Shown in pieces: positions 8,704 to 16,466 of a stretch of DNA of 64,000 bases. Source of the stretch: Aurantiacibacter sp. D1-12 (GTDB lineage Bacteria; Pseudomonadota; Alphaproteobacteria; Sphingomonadales; Sphingomonadaceae); NCBI RefSeq assembly GCF_028858515.1, contig NZ_JAPJZJ010000001.1, positions 620,001 to 684,000 of the forward strand. The letters run 5' to 3'. Position numbers and translations under genes: made by a program. Within the stretch, counting starts at the first letter, position 1, and each line of letters begins with the position of its first letter. The notes under the pieces were generated by a model. It was not told the DNA's origin and made no database searches. It was given only the letters and a program-made list of their open reading frames with translations.

Positions 8704-9851
8704 GCGCCTACCAATCCATCGGTGACAAGACGCGGGAGGAGGGCGTCGAGCAATGGCATTCCTGCGGGTGTCACTCCCAGTCGCTCATCCGTTCGCCACA
8801 GGAAGCCGAGGTCCTGATGCCGTGTGATCTCACCCGGGTCGAGCAGCTGCGATGACTCCATGCCAAAACGGCCTGCCAAGGCAGCAAGGTCCATCCCTTC
8901 GGCAAGCCGCAGCCCCATAAGCAGCGCTTCGGATGCCTGCTCCTCGACACCAAGCACCCGCTCTTCCTGCGAGCCGTGCCCGTTGCGCTCGACAGCGGCG
9001 AGCCAGTTCTCCGGTTTCTTGTGACGTGTCGTCGCCATACCACCACGCCGCCCGTGTGCGCCGGGGCCGATGCCGGCATAGTCCTGATACCGCCAGTAAG
9101 TGAGGTTGTGCGCGCTTTCATGGCCGGGCCGCGCGTGGTTGCTGATCTCGTAAGCCGGCATGCCCGCTTGTTCGGTCAGTTCGCGGGTGATGGCGAACAA
9201 GCCTGCTGCTTTGTCATCGTCGAGCGGCACAAATTCCTCCCGCCGCACCATGCTTTCAAACCGCGTGCCGGGTTCGATGGTTAGCTGGTACAGCGAGAGA
9301 TGATCGGTGCCGAAACCAAGTGCGCGCGTCAGCTGATCGCGCCAATGGTCGGGCGACTGATCGGGGAGGGCATAGATCAGATCGAAACTGACCCGCTCGA
9401 ATGCCCTCTGCGCGGTTTCGAGTGCTTTCAGTCCCTCTTCGGCATTGTGCAATCGTCCGAGGAACGTGAGAGCATCGTTATCAAGCGATTGCAGCCCCAG
9501 AGACACGCGATTGACGCCTGCCGCAGCTAGATCAGCAAATTTCGCCGCCTCCACCGAGGAGGGGTTAGCTTCAAGCGTGATCTCGATGTTTGGCGAAAAA
9601 CCCCACAATTTTTCAGCTTCTTGCAGCAGGGTATTCACAAGCTTTGGAGGCATCAGCGAAGGTGTGCCACCCCCGAAGAAAATGGAGTGTAACGCCTCTC
9701 CACCCGCCAGCTCTGCCTCATGCCGCAAGTCCGCCAACAGCGCGGCTTCCCAAGTGGCGTGATCAATCTCATCCCGGACATGCGAATTGAAGTCACAATA
9801 GGGGCATTTCTTGAGGCAAAAAGGCCAGTGAATGTAGAGCGCGCGCGCCAT
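8700..9851 (-). CDS. hemW: Radical SAM haem chaperone HemW
   Basis: HemW is a radical SAM protein that binds haem and is often misnamed coproporphyrinogen III oxidase. Its N-terminus YIHWPFCLKKCPYCDFNSH holds the CxxxCxxC cluster ligands, and the PFC cysteine is typical of HemW. GGGTPSLMPPKLV near residue 60 is the SAM-binding GGxTP motif, and LTLEANPSS lies near 96. The 383-residue length and the short HemN C-terminal domain (ITRHQDLGFLWRTDERLGVT) fit HemW rather than the longer HemN. It follows rdgB by 12 bases, overlaps xerC by 4, and has the rdgB-hemW adjacency common in proteobacteria. Confidence 0.9.
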   Translation of the reverse strand: MARALYIHWPFCLKKCPYCDFNSHVRDEIDHATWEAALLADLRHEAELAGGEALHSIFFGGGTPSLMPPKLVNTLLQEAEKLWGFSPNIEITLEANPSSVEAAKFADLAAAGVNRVSLGLQSLDNDALTFLGRLHNAEEGLKALETAQRAFERVSFDLIYALPDQSPDHWRDQLTRALGFGTDHLSLYQLTIEPGTRFESMVRREEFVPLDDDKAAGLFAITRELTEQAGMPAYEISNHARPGHESAHNLTYWRYQDYAGIGPGAHGRRGGMATTRHKKPENWLAAVERNGHGSQEERVLGVEEQASEALLMGLRLAEGMDLAALAGRFGMESSQLLDPGEITRHQDLGFLWRTDERLGVTPAGMPLLDALLPRLVTDGLVGA

Positions 9852-9863
9852 GATCCGCGCAGC

Positions 9864-10493
9864 CTACCCGCCGAACTGGTCTGCCACCAGCTTTGCGAAC
9901 GCATCGGCGCGGTGGCTCATCGCGTGCTTCTGCTCGGGCTGGAGCTCGGCGAAAGTCTGCTCGTGGCCACTGGGCACAAAGACCGGATCATAGCCAAAAC
10001 CCATTTCTCCACGAGGAGGCCATGTCAGAGAGCCGTCAACGCGGCCTTCAAACACCGCATGCTCGCCATCGGGCCACGCGAGCGCCAAGACGCAGGAAAA
10101 CCACGCATCGCGCGGTGTATCGGGTCCCTTCGCCTGCAACAGCCCCTCGACCTTACCCATTGCCATGTACCAGTCACGGCCCGGCTCGCCTTCAAACCAT
10201 TGCCGCTCGGCCCAATTAGCGGTGTACACTCCGGGCCGCTCGCCCAGCGCAGCAACCGACAATCCACTATCATCTGCGAGGGCAGGGAGGCCCGACGCCT
10301 CTGCAGCCGCCCGCGCCTTGATTAGCGCATTGGCGACGAAGGTCTTGCCCGTCTCGGGTGGCTCGAGAAGACCCAGCGAGCCTGCCGAAATGCAATCGAG
10401 CCCGTACGGTGCAAGGAGGGCGGAAATCTCCTTCAGCTTGCCCGCATTGTGCGTGGCAATAACCAGCTTTCCGCCCCCTAGCTTACGGCTCAT
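9864..10493 (-). CDS. rdgB: RdgB/HAM1 family dITP/XTP pyrophosphatase
   Basis: RdgB hydrolyses dITP, dXTP and ITP to monophosphates, keeping deaminated purines out of nucleic acids. The 209 residues carry the Ham1 signatures [17 protein letters not shown] near residue 11, [14 protein letters not shown] near 70, [14 protein letters not shown] near 87, [15 protein letters not shown] near 158 and [10 protein letters not shown] near 191. The lysine-binding, aspartate and FGYDP residues of the active site are intact. Its start overlaps the rph stop by 4 bases, so it is the second gene of the rph-rdgB-hemW-xerC operon. Confidence 0.95.
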   Translation of the reverse strand: MSRKLGGGKLVIATHNAGKLKEISALLAPYGLDCISAGSLGLLEPPETGKTFVANALIKARAAAEASGLPALADDSGLSVAALGERPGVYTANWAERQWFEGEPGRDWYMAMGKVEGLLQAKGPDTPRDAWFSCVLALAWPDGEHAVFEGRVDGSLTWPPRGEMGFGYDPVFVPSGHEQTFAELQPEQKHAMSHRADAFAKLVADQFGG

Positions 10494-11203
10494 TTTACCG
10501 CCTCATCCTGTGCCTTGAAGATCTCCGCACAGCTCATCTGCGCGAGGCGGAGCAGGCGCAGCAGGCCTTCCTCGTCATAGGTCGCGCCTTCTGCGGTGGC
10601 CTGTACCTCGGCGATCTGGCCGCCTTCGATCAACACGAAATTAGCATCGGCATCGGCGTTAGAATCTTCGGCATAGTCGAGGTCCGAAACCGGCGTGCCC
10701 TGATAGATACCACACGAAATCGCCGCGATCTTTGCGGTAATCGGATCTTCCTTGATCGCACCCTCTGCCATCAGCTTGTTGACCGCGAGACGCAGCGCCA
10801 CCCATGCCCCCGAAATCGAGGCCGTACGCGTTCCGCCATCGGCCTGGATCACATCGCAATCGAGCGTGATTTGCCGCTCGCCGAGCTTCTCCAGATCGAC
10901 TACTGCGCGAAGGCTCCGCCCGATCAGGCGCTGGATTTCCTGCGTTCTCCCGCTCTGCTTGCCGCGAGCTGCTTCACGCGAGCCACGAGTGTGCGTTGCC
11001 CGCGGAAGCATCGAATATTCGCCGGTGACCCAGCCCGAGCCTTTGCCACGCAGCCACGGCGGAATGCGTTCTTCCACAGAGGCCGTGCATAACACCCGCG
11101 TATCGCCAAAGCTGATCAGGCAGCTGCCCTCTGCATGTTTGGTAAAGCCGGTTTCGATGGTGATAGCGCGCATTTCGTCGGGCGCGCGGCCGGAAGGTCG
11201 CAT
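10490..11203 (-). CDS. rph: Ribonuclease PH
   Basis: RNase PH is a phosphorolytic exoribonuclease that trims tRNA 3' ends. The start is the ATG at 11203 ([14 protein letters not shown]): AAAGGAG lies seven bases upstream and the product is then the standard 237 residues. An in-frame upstream ATG at 11233 is ignored. Motifs include [18 protein letters not shown], the phosphate-binding [20 protein letters not shown] region, and [20 protein letters not shown] in the catalytic core. It heads the operon leading to xerC and is divergent from the DUF6438 lipoprotein gene, with 75 bases between starts that must hold both promoters. Confidence 0.95.
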   Translation of the reverse strand: MRPSGRAPDEMRAITIETGFTKHAEGSCLISFGDTRVLCTASVEERIPPWLRGKGSGWVTGEYSMLPRATHTRGSREAARGKQSGRTQEIQRLIGRSLRAVVDLEKLGERQITLDCDVIQADGGTRTASISGAWVALRLAVNKLMAEGAIKEDPITAKIAAISCGIYQGTPVSDLDYAEDSNADADANFVLIEGGQIAEVQATAEGATYDEEGLLRLLRLAQMSCAEIFKAQDEAVK

Positions 11204-11278
11204 AGAAAACTCCTTTGGATTACCCTGTCGCATAGGCTAATCTGGGGCACGATCAAGCGCTGCTGCGAGGAAGATGCC

Positions 11279-11827
11279 ATGATGTCCAGATTGAGCCCTA
11301 TTCTCATCGCATTCGCCTTGTCTGCGTGCATGCAGGATGGAGCGGTTACCGAACCGGCATCCGATGCTCCTGCAACTTCCGAAACCCCTATTGCATCCGG
11401 CGAGCGGATCGCGTTTTCACTAGAGCCCTGCTTCGGCTTCTGCCCCGACTTCGAACTTGAGATAGACGGGTCAGGTCGAGGCACCTATGACGGACAGAAT
11501 TTCGTTCTTCAACGCGGCCGACATGACTTTTCTGCAAGCGCGGAAGAAGTCGCCGCATTCGCCGAAAGGCTCGCCCCATTCCGTCCGGCGCAGGACACCA
11601 GCTACGGATACGATAACTGTGACGTTCCGGTCTACACAGATGCGCCGAGCGTGCGGATCACCTGGTTTGGCGAAGACGGCAACCGAACCGAACTCAACTG
11701 GTATCTGGGTTGCAGACAGCCGGGCCTTGTCGAACATGAAGGGACGATCACCGAGGCATGGGAAGAACTTCCCATCGGACATCTTGTCGGGTCTGATGAA
11801 GATCGGGCCAGCTACCGCGACCGTTGA
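11279..11827 (+). CDS. DUF6438 domain lipoprotein
   Basis: The 182-residue product starts at the first of two adjacent ATGs (11279, 11282). The longer upstream reading of this frame runs back across rph and is discarded. The signal peptide ends in a lipobox, FALSAC, with the lipidated Cys at residue 17. The mature part carries LEPCFGFCPDFELEIDGSG, the CxGxCP(x)Y-type pattern of DUF6438, and later a second cysteine pair (NCDVPVY, YLGCRQPG). Function is unknown. It ends 36 bases before hrcA on the same strand, but a link to heat-shock control is not shown. Confidence 0.78.
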   Translation: MMSRLSPILIAFALSACMQDGAVTEPASDAPATSETPIASGERIAFSLEPCFGFCPDFELEIDGSGRGTYDGQNFVLQRGRHDFSASAEEVAAFAERLAPFRPAQDTSYGYDNCDVPVYTDAPSVRITWFGEDGNRTELNWYLGCRQPGLVEHEGTITEAWEELPIGHLVGSDEDRASYRDR

Positions 11828-11863
11828 TTGCATCAGATCCTTGCTGACACCATAACGCTTCCC

Positions 11864-12907
11864 ATGCCCAACACGCCGATCGCAGAATTGACGGACCGCG
11901 CCCGCGATATCTTCCGCCTGGTGGTGGAAGATTATCTGGCGAGCGGGCAGCCGGTTGGATCAAAAGCGCTTGCCCAAACCGGAGGGGTAAACCTCTCTCC
12001 CGCTTCTATCCGTTCGGTCCTTAGCGAGCTCGAGCAACTCGGTTTACTCGCTGCACCGCATACAAGCGCCGGAAGGATGCCCACCAACAGCGGGCTACGC
12101 ATGTTTGTGGACGGCATTATGCAGGTGGCAGAACCCACCGCCCAGGAGCGTGCGGCAATTGAAAAGCAGCTGGCCGAGCCGGGACCGATCGAGGCTGCGC
12201 TGGAGAAGACCAGCTCTATCCTGTCCGATATCTCCGGTGCCGCGGGAATGGTCATGGTGCCCAAGCGAGAAGCGAAACTGGCCCAGATGCGCTTAGTAAC
12301 GCTAGACGCGACGCGCGCGCTGGCCGTGCTGGTGGATGAGGATGGTCATGTCGAGAACCGGGTACTCGATCTCGGGGCGCAAGCCTCTCCCACCAACCTG
12401 GAGCAGGCGGGTAACTACATTTCCGCCCATCTTGCCGGACGCACGCTTGCAGATGCGGCGCAGGCGATGCGACAGGAAATATCATCGGGTAAAAGCGCAC
12501 TGGACGAAGCGTCGGCTAGCCTTGTGGAAGCCGGGATCGCGGTCTGGAGCGAGGATTCGGCCAAACGCCCCGTGCTGATCGTGCGCGGGCAAGCCAACCT
12601 CCTTGATGAGGCGGCTCTGGGCGATATCGAGCGGGTGCGCTCGCTGATCGATGACCTTGAGAACAAGCAATCGGTCGCTGAACTGCTCGACAGCGCGCGC
12701 GAAGCGGGATCAGCACGGATTTTTATCGGGTCGGAGAACCGGCTGTTCTCGCTGTCGGGTTCGTCAGTCATCGCATCGCCCTATCGCGACCGCGATGGAA
12801 AAGTTGTTGGCGTTCTGGGCGTGATCGGGCCAACGCGGTTGAATTACGCGCGTGTCGTTCCCATCGTGGACTTCACAGCCCAGTCGCTGGGCAAGAGATT
12901 AGGTTAG
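11864..12907 (+). CDS. hrcA: Heat-inducible transcription repressor HrcA
   Basis: HrcA represses groESL and sometimes dnaK by binding CIRCE operators. The 347-residue product starts at ATG 11864 (MPNTPIAELTDRARDIF). A TTG at 11828 in frame is less likely. The N-terminal winged helix is clear: VEDYLASGQPVGSKAL near residue 22, then LSPASIRSVLSELEQLGLL and PHTSAGRMPTNSGLRMFVD. The C-terminal GAF-like domain ends in GVIGPTRLNYARVVPIVDF, the family's last conserved block. It is followed after 10 bases by grpE. I found no CIRCE element (TTAGCACTC / GAGTGCTAA) in the window, so its targets, probably groESL, lie elsewhere. Confidence 0.95.
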   Translation: MPNTPIAELTDRARDIFRLVVEDYLASGQPVGSKALAQTGGVNLSPASIRSVLSELEQLGLLAAPHTSAGRMPTNSGLRMFVDGIMQVAEPTAQERAAIEKQLAEPGPIEAALEKTSSILSDISGAAGMVMVPKREAKLAQMRLVTLDATRALAVLVDEDGHVENRVLDLGAQASPTNLEQAGNYISAHLAGRTLADAAQAMRQEISSGKSALDEASASLVEAGIAVWSEDSAKRPVLIVRGQANLLDEAALGDIERVRSLIDDLENKQSVAELLDSAREAGSARIFIGSENRLFSLSGSSVIASPYRDRDGKVVGVLGVIGPTRLNYARVVPIVDFTAQSLGKRLG

Positions 12908-12917
12908 TTGGGGTACC

Positions 12918-13517
12918 ATGTCGGATAAAGACGAAGCCAAGAACGAGAACGGGCACGACGAAGCGGTCGAAAAAGAGCTGGAGGGCGTTCCCGAGGAATT
13001 CCTGAGCGATGATGACGGTGAAGACGAAGCGGGCGAGGGCGGCGTTGAAGAAGCGCTGGAGTCGCTGAAGGCTGATCTCGAAACCGCCAAACAGGAAGTG
13101 CTGTATGCCAAAGCAGAAGCACAGAATGTCCGTCGCCGGTCCGAAAAGGAAGTTCAGGACGCGCGCAACTATGCCGCAGCAGGCTTTGCCCGCGACATCT
13201 TGGGCGTGGCAGACAATCTGAAGCGCGCGATAGACGCTGTCCCGGCGGACTTGCGCGAAGACGACAAGTTCAAAGGGCTTGTCTCCGGTATCGAAGCAAC
13301 GATGCGTGAACTGGACAAAGCCTTCGCCAACCATGGCATCAGCAAGATCGCTGCAATGGGTTTGCCACTCGATCCCAACCAACACCAGGCGATGTTGGAA
13401 GTGCCTACGGACGAGGAAGAGCCGGGCACCATCGTGCAGGAAATGCAGGCCGGATACATGATCCGCGACCGGCTGCTTCGCCCGAGCATGGTTGGCGTAG
13501 CCAAAAAGCCGGATTGA
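12918..13517 (+). CDS. grpE: Nucleotide exchange factor GrpE
   Basis: GrpE releases ADP from DnaK. The 199-residue protein has a long acidic N-terminus (residues 1-50), a coiled-coil helix (LKADLETAKQEVLYAKAEAQ followed by NVRRRSEKE), and the beta domain with the conserved MGLPLDPNQHQAMLEVP and AGYMIRDRLLRPSMVGVA blocks. It follows hrcA by 10 bases and is closed by a strong intrinsic terminator 20 bases downstream. The hrcA-grpE pair is therefore a complete unit, separate from dnaK-dnaJ 3 kb away. Confidence 0.96.
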   Translation: MSDKDEAKNENGHDEAVEKELEGVPEEFLSDDDGEDEAGEGGVEEALESLKADLETAKQEVLYAKAEAQNVRRRSEKEVQDARNYAAAGFARDILGVADNLKRAIDAVPADLREDDKFKGLVSGIEATMRELDKAFANHGISKIAAMGLPLDPNQHQAMLEVPTDEEEPGTIVQEMQAGYMIRDRLLRPSMVGVAKKPD

Positions 13518-13537
13518 TCCGTTTCAGATTGACCAGA

Positions 13538-13574
13538 AAAAGGGGCGCCCTCCACAATGGAGAGCGCCCCTTTT
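13538..13574 (+). terminator. Intrinsic terminator of hrcA-grpE
   Basis: The arm AAAAGGGGCGC at 13538-13548 pairs perfectly with GCGCCCCTTTT at 13564-13574. One C-A mismatch follows, then four more pairs (CTCC with GGAG) close a five-base loop, ACAAT. The T run inside the right arm continues as TTTTCTTT. It begins 20 bases after the grpE stop. Because the left arm starts with four A residues, it can also end transcription coming leftward, but the minus-strand gene there stops before it. Confidence 0.9.
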
Positions 13575-13593
13575 CTTTCAGCTTTTGCCGGAG

Positions 13594-14532
13594 CTATTCG
13601 CTGTAGAGCTCCGAAATGTTGAGCTCAGCCGCGTTGTTATCGGTACCGCCGTAGGTGCCGACCCAGATCTCGTAACGCCCCGAGAGCGGCGTGTTGAAGC
13701 TGATTGACGGGTTGAGGCCTTCGCCACCGTCATCGTTGCAATACCATTGGCCGTTCGGCGCATTCACGACCAGCGTCGTATCCGCCATTGAATCGACCGA
13801 AATGTAGAGCGGCACAGTGCCCGCTTCATAGTTGAGGCGAACATCTGGCGCATTGGCGATATAGCCGCGGCACTCGTCACCAAGCCCAGTTGCATCGTTT
13901 ACCCCGCCGGACTGCAGGTTCACCAGATAAGGATCGGGCACGAAGCCGGCACTCAGATTGACTGTTTCGTAGATCGGATCAGCATTCACATCCGGACCAC
14001 TGGCACTCGGTTGGATCATGGCTGTCTGGCCGCTGCCGGTGATCATTTCTCCATCACCGCCATACAGCTCGGAGATGGCTAGCGTGGCATCATGCGTATC
14101 ACTGCTACTGTAGGTGCCGACCCAAATCTCGTAACGGCCAGACATGGCAGGATCGAACACATACTGCGGGTCAAGGCCTGGACCGCTATCATCGTCACAG
14201 TACCAGCTGCCGTCAGGCGCATTGATCACAAGCGTGATGTCAGCTTCCGATGCAGCGGAAATGATCAGCGGCAATGAACCGGCTTCAAAGAACAGGCGGA
14301 CATCAGGCGAAGTTGCGACGTAGCCGCGACATTCGCCACCCAGATCGCGCGCATTGTTGACGCCGCCAGAGCGGAGCGAAACGTAATAGGGATCAGGCGT
14401 AAAACCAGAGACAAGCTCAACGGTTTCGTAGATCGGATCGGCGCTGACATCCTGTGCAGCGGCAGGCGCCGGCATTGCTGCGACGCCCAACAGCGCAGCA
14501 GCAGCACCAAAGGCGTAAAACTTCTTGTACAT
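13594..14532 (-). CDS. Secreted protein with two copies of an unknown ~127-residue domain
   Basis: The start is ATG 14532, with GGGGGA upstream; a TTG at 14553 would include that site. The 312-residue product has a Sec signal peptide (residues 1-27, cut after APAAAQ). It is followed by two homologous domains, roughly residues 31-157 and 184-310, offset by exactly 153. Both contain ADPIYETV, DPYxVxLxSGGVN, GxECRGYxAxxPDVRL, NAPxGxWYCxDD, SGRYEIWVGTY and ISELY. Each copy has two cysteines (68/112 and 221/265), probably a disulphide, and acidic DDD/NDD turns that may bind calcium. It looks like a beta-sandwich resembling pre-peptidase C-terminal domains, but I cannot name the family. It stands alone between terminators and the next operon. 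Confidence 0.85.
   Translation of the reverse strand: MYKKFYAFGAAAALLGVAAMPAPAAAQDVSADPIYETVELVSGFTPDPYYVSLRSGGVNNARDLGGECRGYVATSPDVRLFFEAGSLPLIISAASEADITLVINAPDGSWYCDDDSGPGLDPQYVFDPAMSGRYEIWVGTYSSSDTHDATLAISELYGGDGEMITGSGQTAMIQPSASGPDVNADPIYETVNLSAGFVPDPYLVNLQSGGVNDATGLGDECRGYIANAPDVRLNYEAGTVPLYISVDSMADTTLVVNAPNGQWYCNDDGGEGLNPSISFNTPLSGRYEIWVGTYGGTDNNAAELNISELYSE
13597..14442 (-). repeat. Tandem duplication of a domain-coding unit
   Basis: Two direct copies of a coding unit, about 14442-14062 and 13983-13603, lie in the secreted-protein gene 459 bases (153 codons) apart. Long runs are near identical at DNA level, such as the gtttcgtagatcggatc block near the start of each copy and the tcgtaacg block near the end. 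The duplication has kept the reading frame exactly. Confidence 0.8.
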
Positions 14533-14695
14533 ATGACAGATCCCCCTTTTCAAACACGATATCTCGTTTCGGTGCGACCCGCCTTGTTCAGCTATTCAAC
14601 CCCTGAGCTGAACGAAAAGTGTATCCAATGTCTTGCTGCATGCAGGCTATCAAATCATGCGGGGTAGGCATAGCCCACGCGAATTCCGCGCGGCA

Positions 14696-15277
14696 TCAAA
14701 TCAACACATACAAAACCAAATAGCGCACAATCAGAGCGACCAGCAGCACCGCCTGAACATGTCGATTGCGGAACACCATGGCTGCACCCATCATTGCAAC
14801 GAAGAAGAGCGTTAAGCCAACGCTCGCCGGAGTAAGCAGAGCTTCGCGGACTTCGTCGAGCGACAACAGATAGGCCCACTGGACAAACACCAGCGCGATC
14901 AGGATCCCGAAGATCGTGCGCGAAACACGAAAGTAATGCGTATCCAGGTTGCGGAACCGTTCGGGATCACTTGGAAACACTAGCCTCGCCGCAAGGTAAT
15001 AGGCGCTCGCAAAGCCCATCACCCCCAGCAACATCTGTGGTGACACGTTGACAAGCGGGCGCACGGTCCAGGCGAACATCCAGAAGCTCATCAGATCGAC
15101 CATCACGAACACGGCCATGAGCGGCGTGAGCCAGCCGATCACGAACTGATCGTCCTTCCCCTCGGCATCGCGGGCGAATTCATATTCCAGCGCACGCCCC
15201 AATCCGCCCAACAATTCGACGAGCGAAAGGCCAAGAATTAGCGCGTAGAGCACGAAGATGAATTCGAAATCTGTCAT
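14696..15277 (-). CDS. Six-span integral membrane protein, unknown function
   Basis: The 193-residue product has about six hydrophobic spans: FIFVLYALILGLSLVELLGG at the N-terminus, LTPLMAVFVMVDLMSFWMF near residue 50, LLGVMGFASAYYLAARLVF near 82, IFGILIALVFVQWAYLL near 121, VGLTLFFVAMMGAAMVF near 148 and VLLVALIVRYLVLYVLI at the end. A cytoplasmic-looking loop, FPSDPERFRNLDTHYFRVSR, joins spans three and four. No family was recognised. Its ATG overlaps the stop of the HExxH gene (15274-15277), and that gene overlaps the PCu(A)C lipoprotein gene, so all three are probably made from one message. Confidence 0.75.
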   Translation of the reverse strand: MTDFEFIFVLYALILGLSLVELLGGLGRALEYEFARDAEGKDDQFVIGWLTPLMAVFVMVDLMSFWMFAWTVRPLVNVSPQMLLGVMGFASAYYLAARLVFPSDPERFRNLDTHYFRVSRTIFGILIALVFVQWAYLLSLDEVREALLTPASVGLTLFFVAMMGAAMVFRNRHVQAVLLVALIVRYLVLYVLI

Positions 15278-15780
15278 GCAGGGGCTGCTCCAGGGAAATT
15301 CACCAGAGCGTCATAGGCGCTTTTGTCGGCAACGCCGGGCAACACCCGACCTCGTCGCAGCAAGAAGGCATGTTCCACGATCCGCGCCTGCTGCTCGATG
15401 CCGTACTTCTCCAGCGGCCACCCGGGTTTGAGTGAATAGTCATACCGCGCCCACGGCATTCGACGTGTAACCAGATACCACTCTCCGAGCGTCTGGGTTT
15501 GCCAGACATGCGTCATCTCGTGGATGAACAGCCCTTGCCGATGGAGCGGGGCCGTCGAGAAGTCCTCGCAATAGACCTCGCCCAGCGGGTGGAAGTGGAT
15601 GTGTCCGCGCGGGGCCATCGTCACGCGTTTGGGTTGGAAGAATGCCCATTTACGGCGACGGATCAGGACTTTGGAATAGTCGACCGCACTACCGAACATG
15701 CTTCGGGCAAGGTCAATCTCGCCCGGGGTGAGGGGGCGCTCTCCGCCTACCGGACAGGCTAGCACCCCGTTATCGCTCAA
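15274..15780 (-). CDS. HExxH-containing putative metallopeptidase-like protein
   Basis: The 168-residue product carries GLFIHEMTHVWQTQTLGEWY near residue 84, a gluzincin-type HExxH zinc motif. Other landmarks are TPGEIDLARSMFGSAVDYSKV near 18, HIHFHPLGEVYCEDF near 60 and EQQARIVEHAFLLRRGR near 130. In the last of these a Glu could be the third zinc ligand. No signal peptide is visible. I recall sphingomonad relatives being labelled vgr-related, a name that says little. It lies between a copper-chaperone-like lipoprotein and a membrane protein with 4-base overlaps on both sides. Peptidase activity is inferred from the motif only. Confidence 0.75.
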   Translation of the reverse strand: MSDNGVLACPVGGERPLTPGEIDLARSMFGSAVDYSKVLIRRRKWAFFQPKRVTMAPRGHIHFHPLGEVYCEDFSTAPLHRQGLFIHEMTHVWQTQTLGEWYLVTRRMPWARYDYSLKPGWPLEKYGIEQQARIVEHAFLLRRGRVLPGVADKSAYDALVNFPGAAPA

Positions 15781-16295
15781 CCTTCTTCTGCCTCACTCTC
15801 GCGCGGATCGGTACCCGCAGGATAGAGCGTCACAGGGAAGCTGCACTTGTCACCGCCCGCAAAGGTCAGCGTCAGCTCGCTCTCGGCGCCAGCTTCCATC
15901 TCTTCGCTCAAGCCCATCACCATCACGTGCGTGCCGCCCGGCTCGAACTCGAAAGTCGCCTCTGGTTCCACAGTGACACCGCCGGCGACTTCCTGCATCT
16001 GCATTTCGAAGTCGTATTCGACGGTCATGTGAAGTGTCGCGCTTTCCGATCCGACCATGTTGGCCGCCCGAACGTAGATCGTGCGATCCGTGCCGTTCGT
16101 GATGGTGAAATAGGCGGCAGCCGGATTTCCGGCCACCGCAGGCATTGCCAACCAGCCATTCTCTACCGTGATACCCGGAGGGCAATCACCTGCGGCAATT
16201 TCTTCAACCGGAGCATCGGCTTCGCCGTCACAAGCCGCAAGAGCGAGCGCGCTCAACGATACAGTGAGAGCCGAAAATACCTGTTTGCTGTTCAT
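15777..16295 (-). CDS. PCu(A)C-type copper chaperone lipoprotein
   Basis: This 172-residue lipoprotein (lipobox LALAAC, Cys at residue 22) has the PCu(A)C/DUF461 fold. Proteins of this family carry Cu(I) in the periplasm to cytochrome oxidase Cu-A or Cu-B sites. The ligand pattern is visible: AYFTITNGTDRT near residue 62, LHMTVEYDF near 87, MQEVAGG, and GGTHVMVMGLSE near 124. This supplies the two histidines and methionines expected (H-M...M...H-x-M). Two extra cysteines (GDCPPG, DKCSFP) flank the core. No SCO or oxidase gene is adjacent; instead it overlaps the HExxH gene. Confidence 0.85.
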   Translation of the reverse strand: MNSKQVFSALTVSLSALALAACDGEADAPVEEIAAGDCPPGITVENGWLAMPAVAGNPAAAYFTITNGTDRTIYVRAANMVGSESATLHMTVEYDFEMQMQEVAGGVTVEPEATFEFEPGGTHVMVMGLSEEMEAGAESELTLTFAGGDKCSFPVTLYPAGTDPRESEAEEG

Positions 16296-16341
16296 TGTGT
16301 TCCCCTCTTGGACGTTGCGAATTTTCTAGGGGCTTGCTTCC

Positions 16342-16369
16342 CTTGTGCCAAGCAAAAGCGCACCTATAT
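16342..16369 (+). promoter_or_regulatory. Sigma-32 (RpoH) type promoter of dnaK
   Basis: CTTG at 16342-16345 is followed by a 17-base spacer and CCTATAT at 16363-16369. This fits the alphaproteobacterial RpoH consensus CTTG-N17/18-CYTATNT very well. It lies about 97 bases upstream of the dnaK ATG and outside any coding region. No CIRCE element is seen here, so dnaK is probably under RpoH rather than HrcA control. Confidence 0.8.
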
Positions 16370-16466
16370 CCGCCCTCGTTACACAGCTTTTTGAGCTGCG
16401 GCACGGGCTTCGCCGGGACTAGGGGAGCCGACTTCGCAGCGTCCAATATGAAAGAGATGGGGAATT

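Noticed and set aside
11135-11278. N-terminal extension of the DUF6438 lipoprotein frame
   Set aside because: It crosses the rph promoter and coding start, and a signal peptide with lipobox begins exactly at the ATG at 11279.
11800-11863. CIRCE or sigma-32 site upstream of hrcA
   Set aside because: I searched for TTAGCACTC / GAGTGCTAA and CTTG-N17-CYTAT by eye and found neither here.
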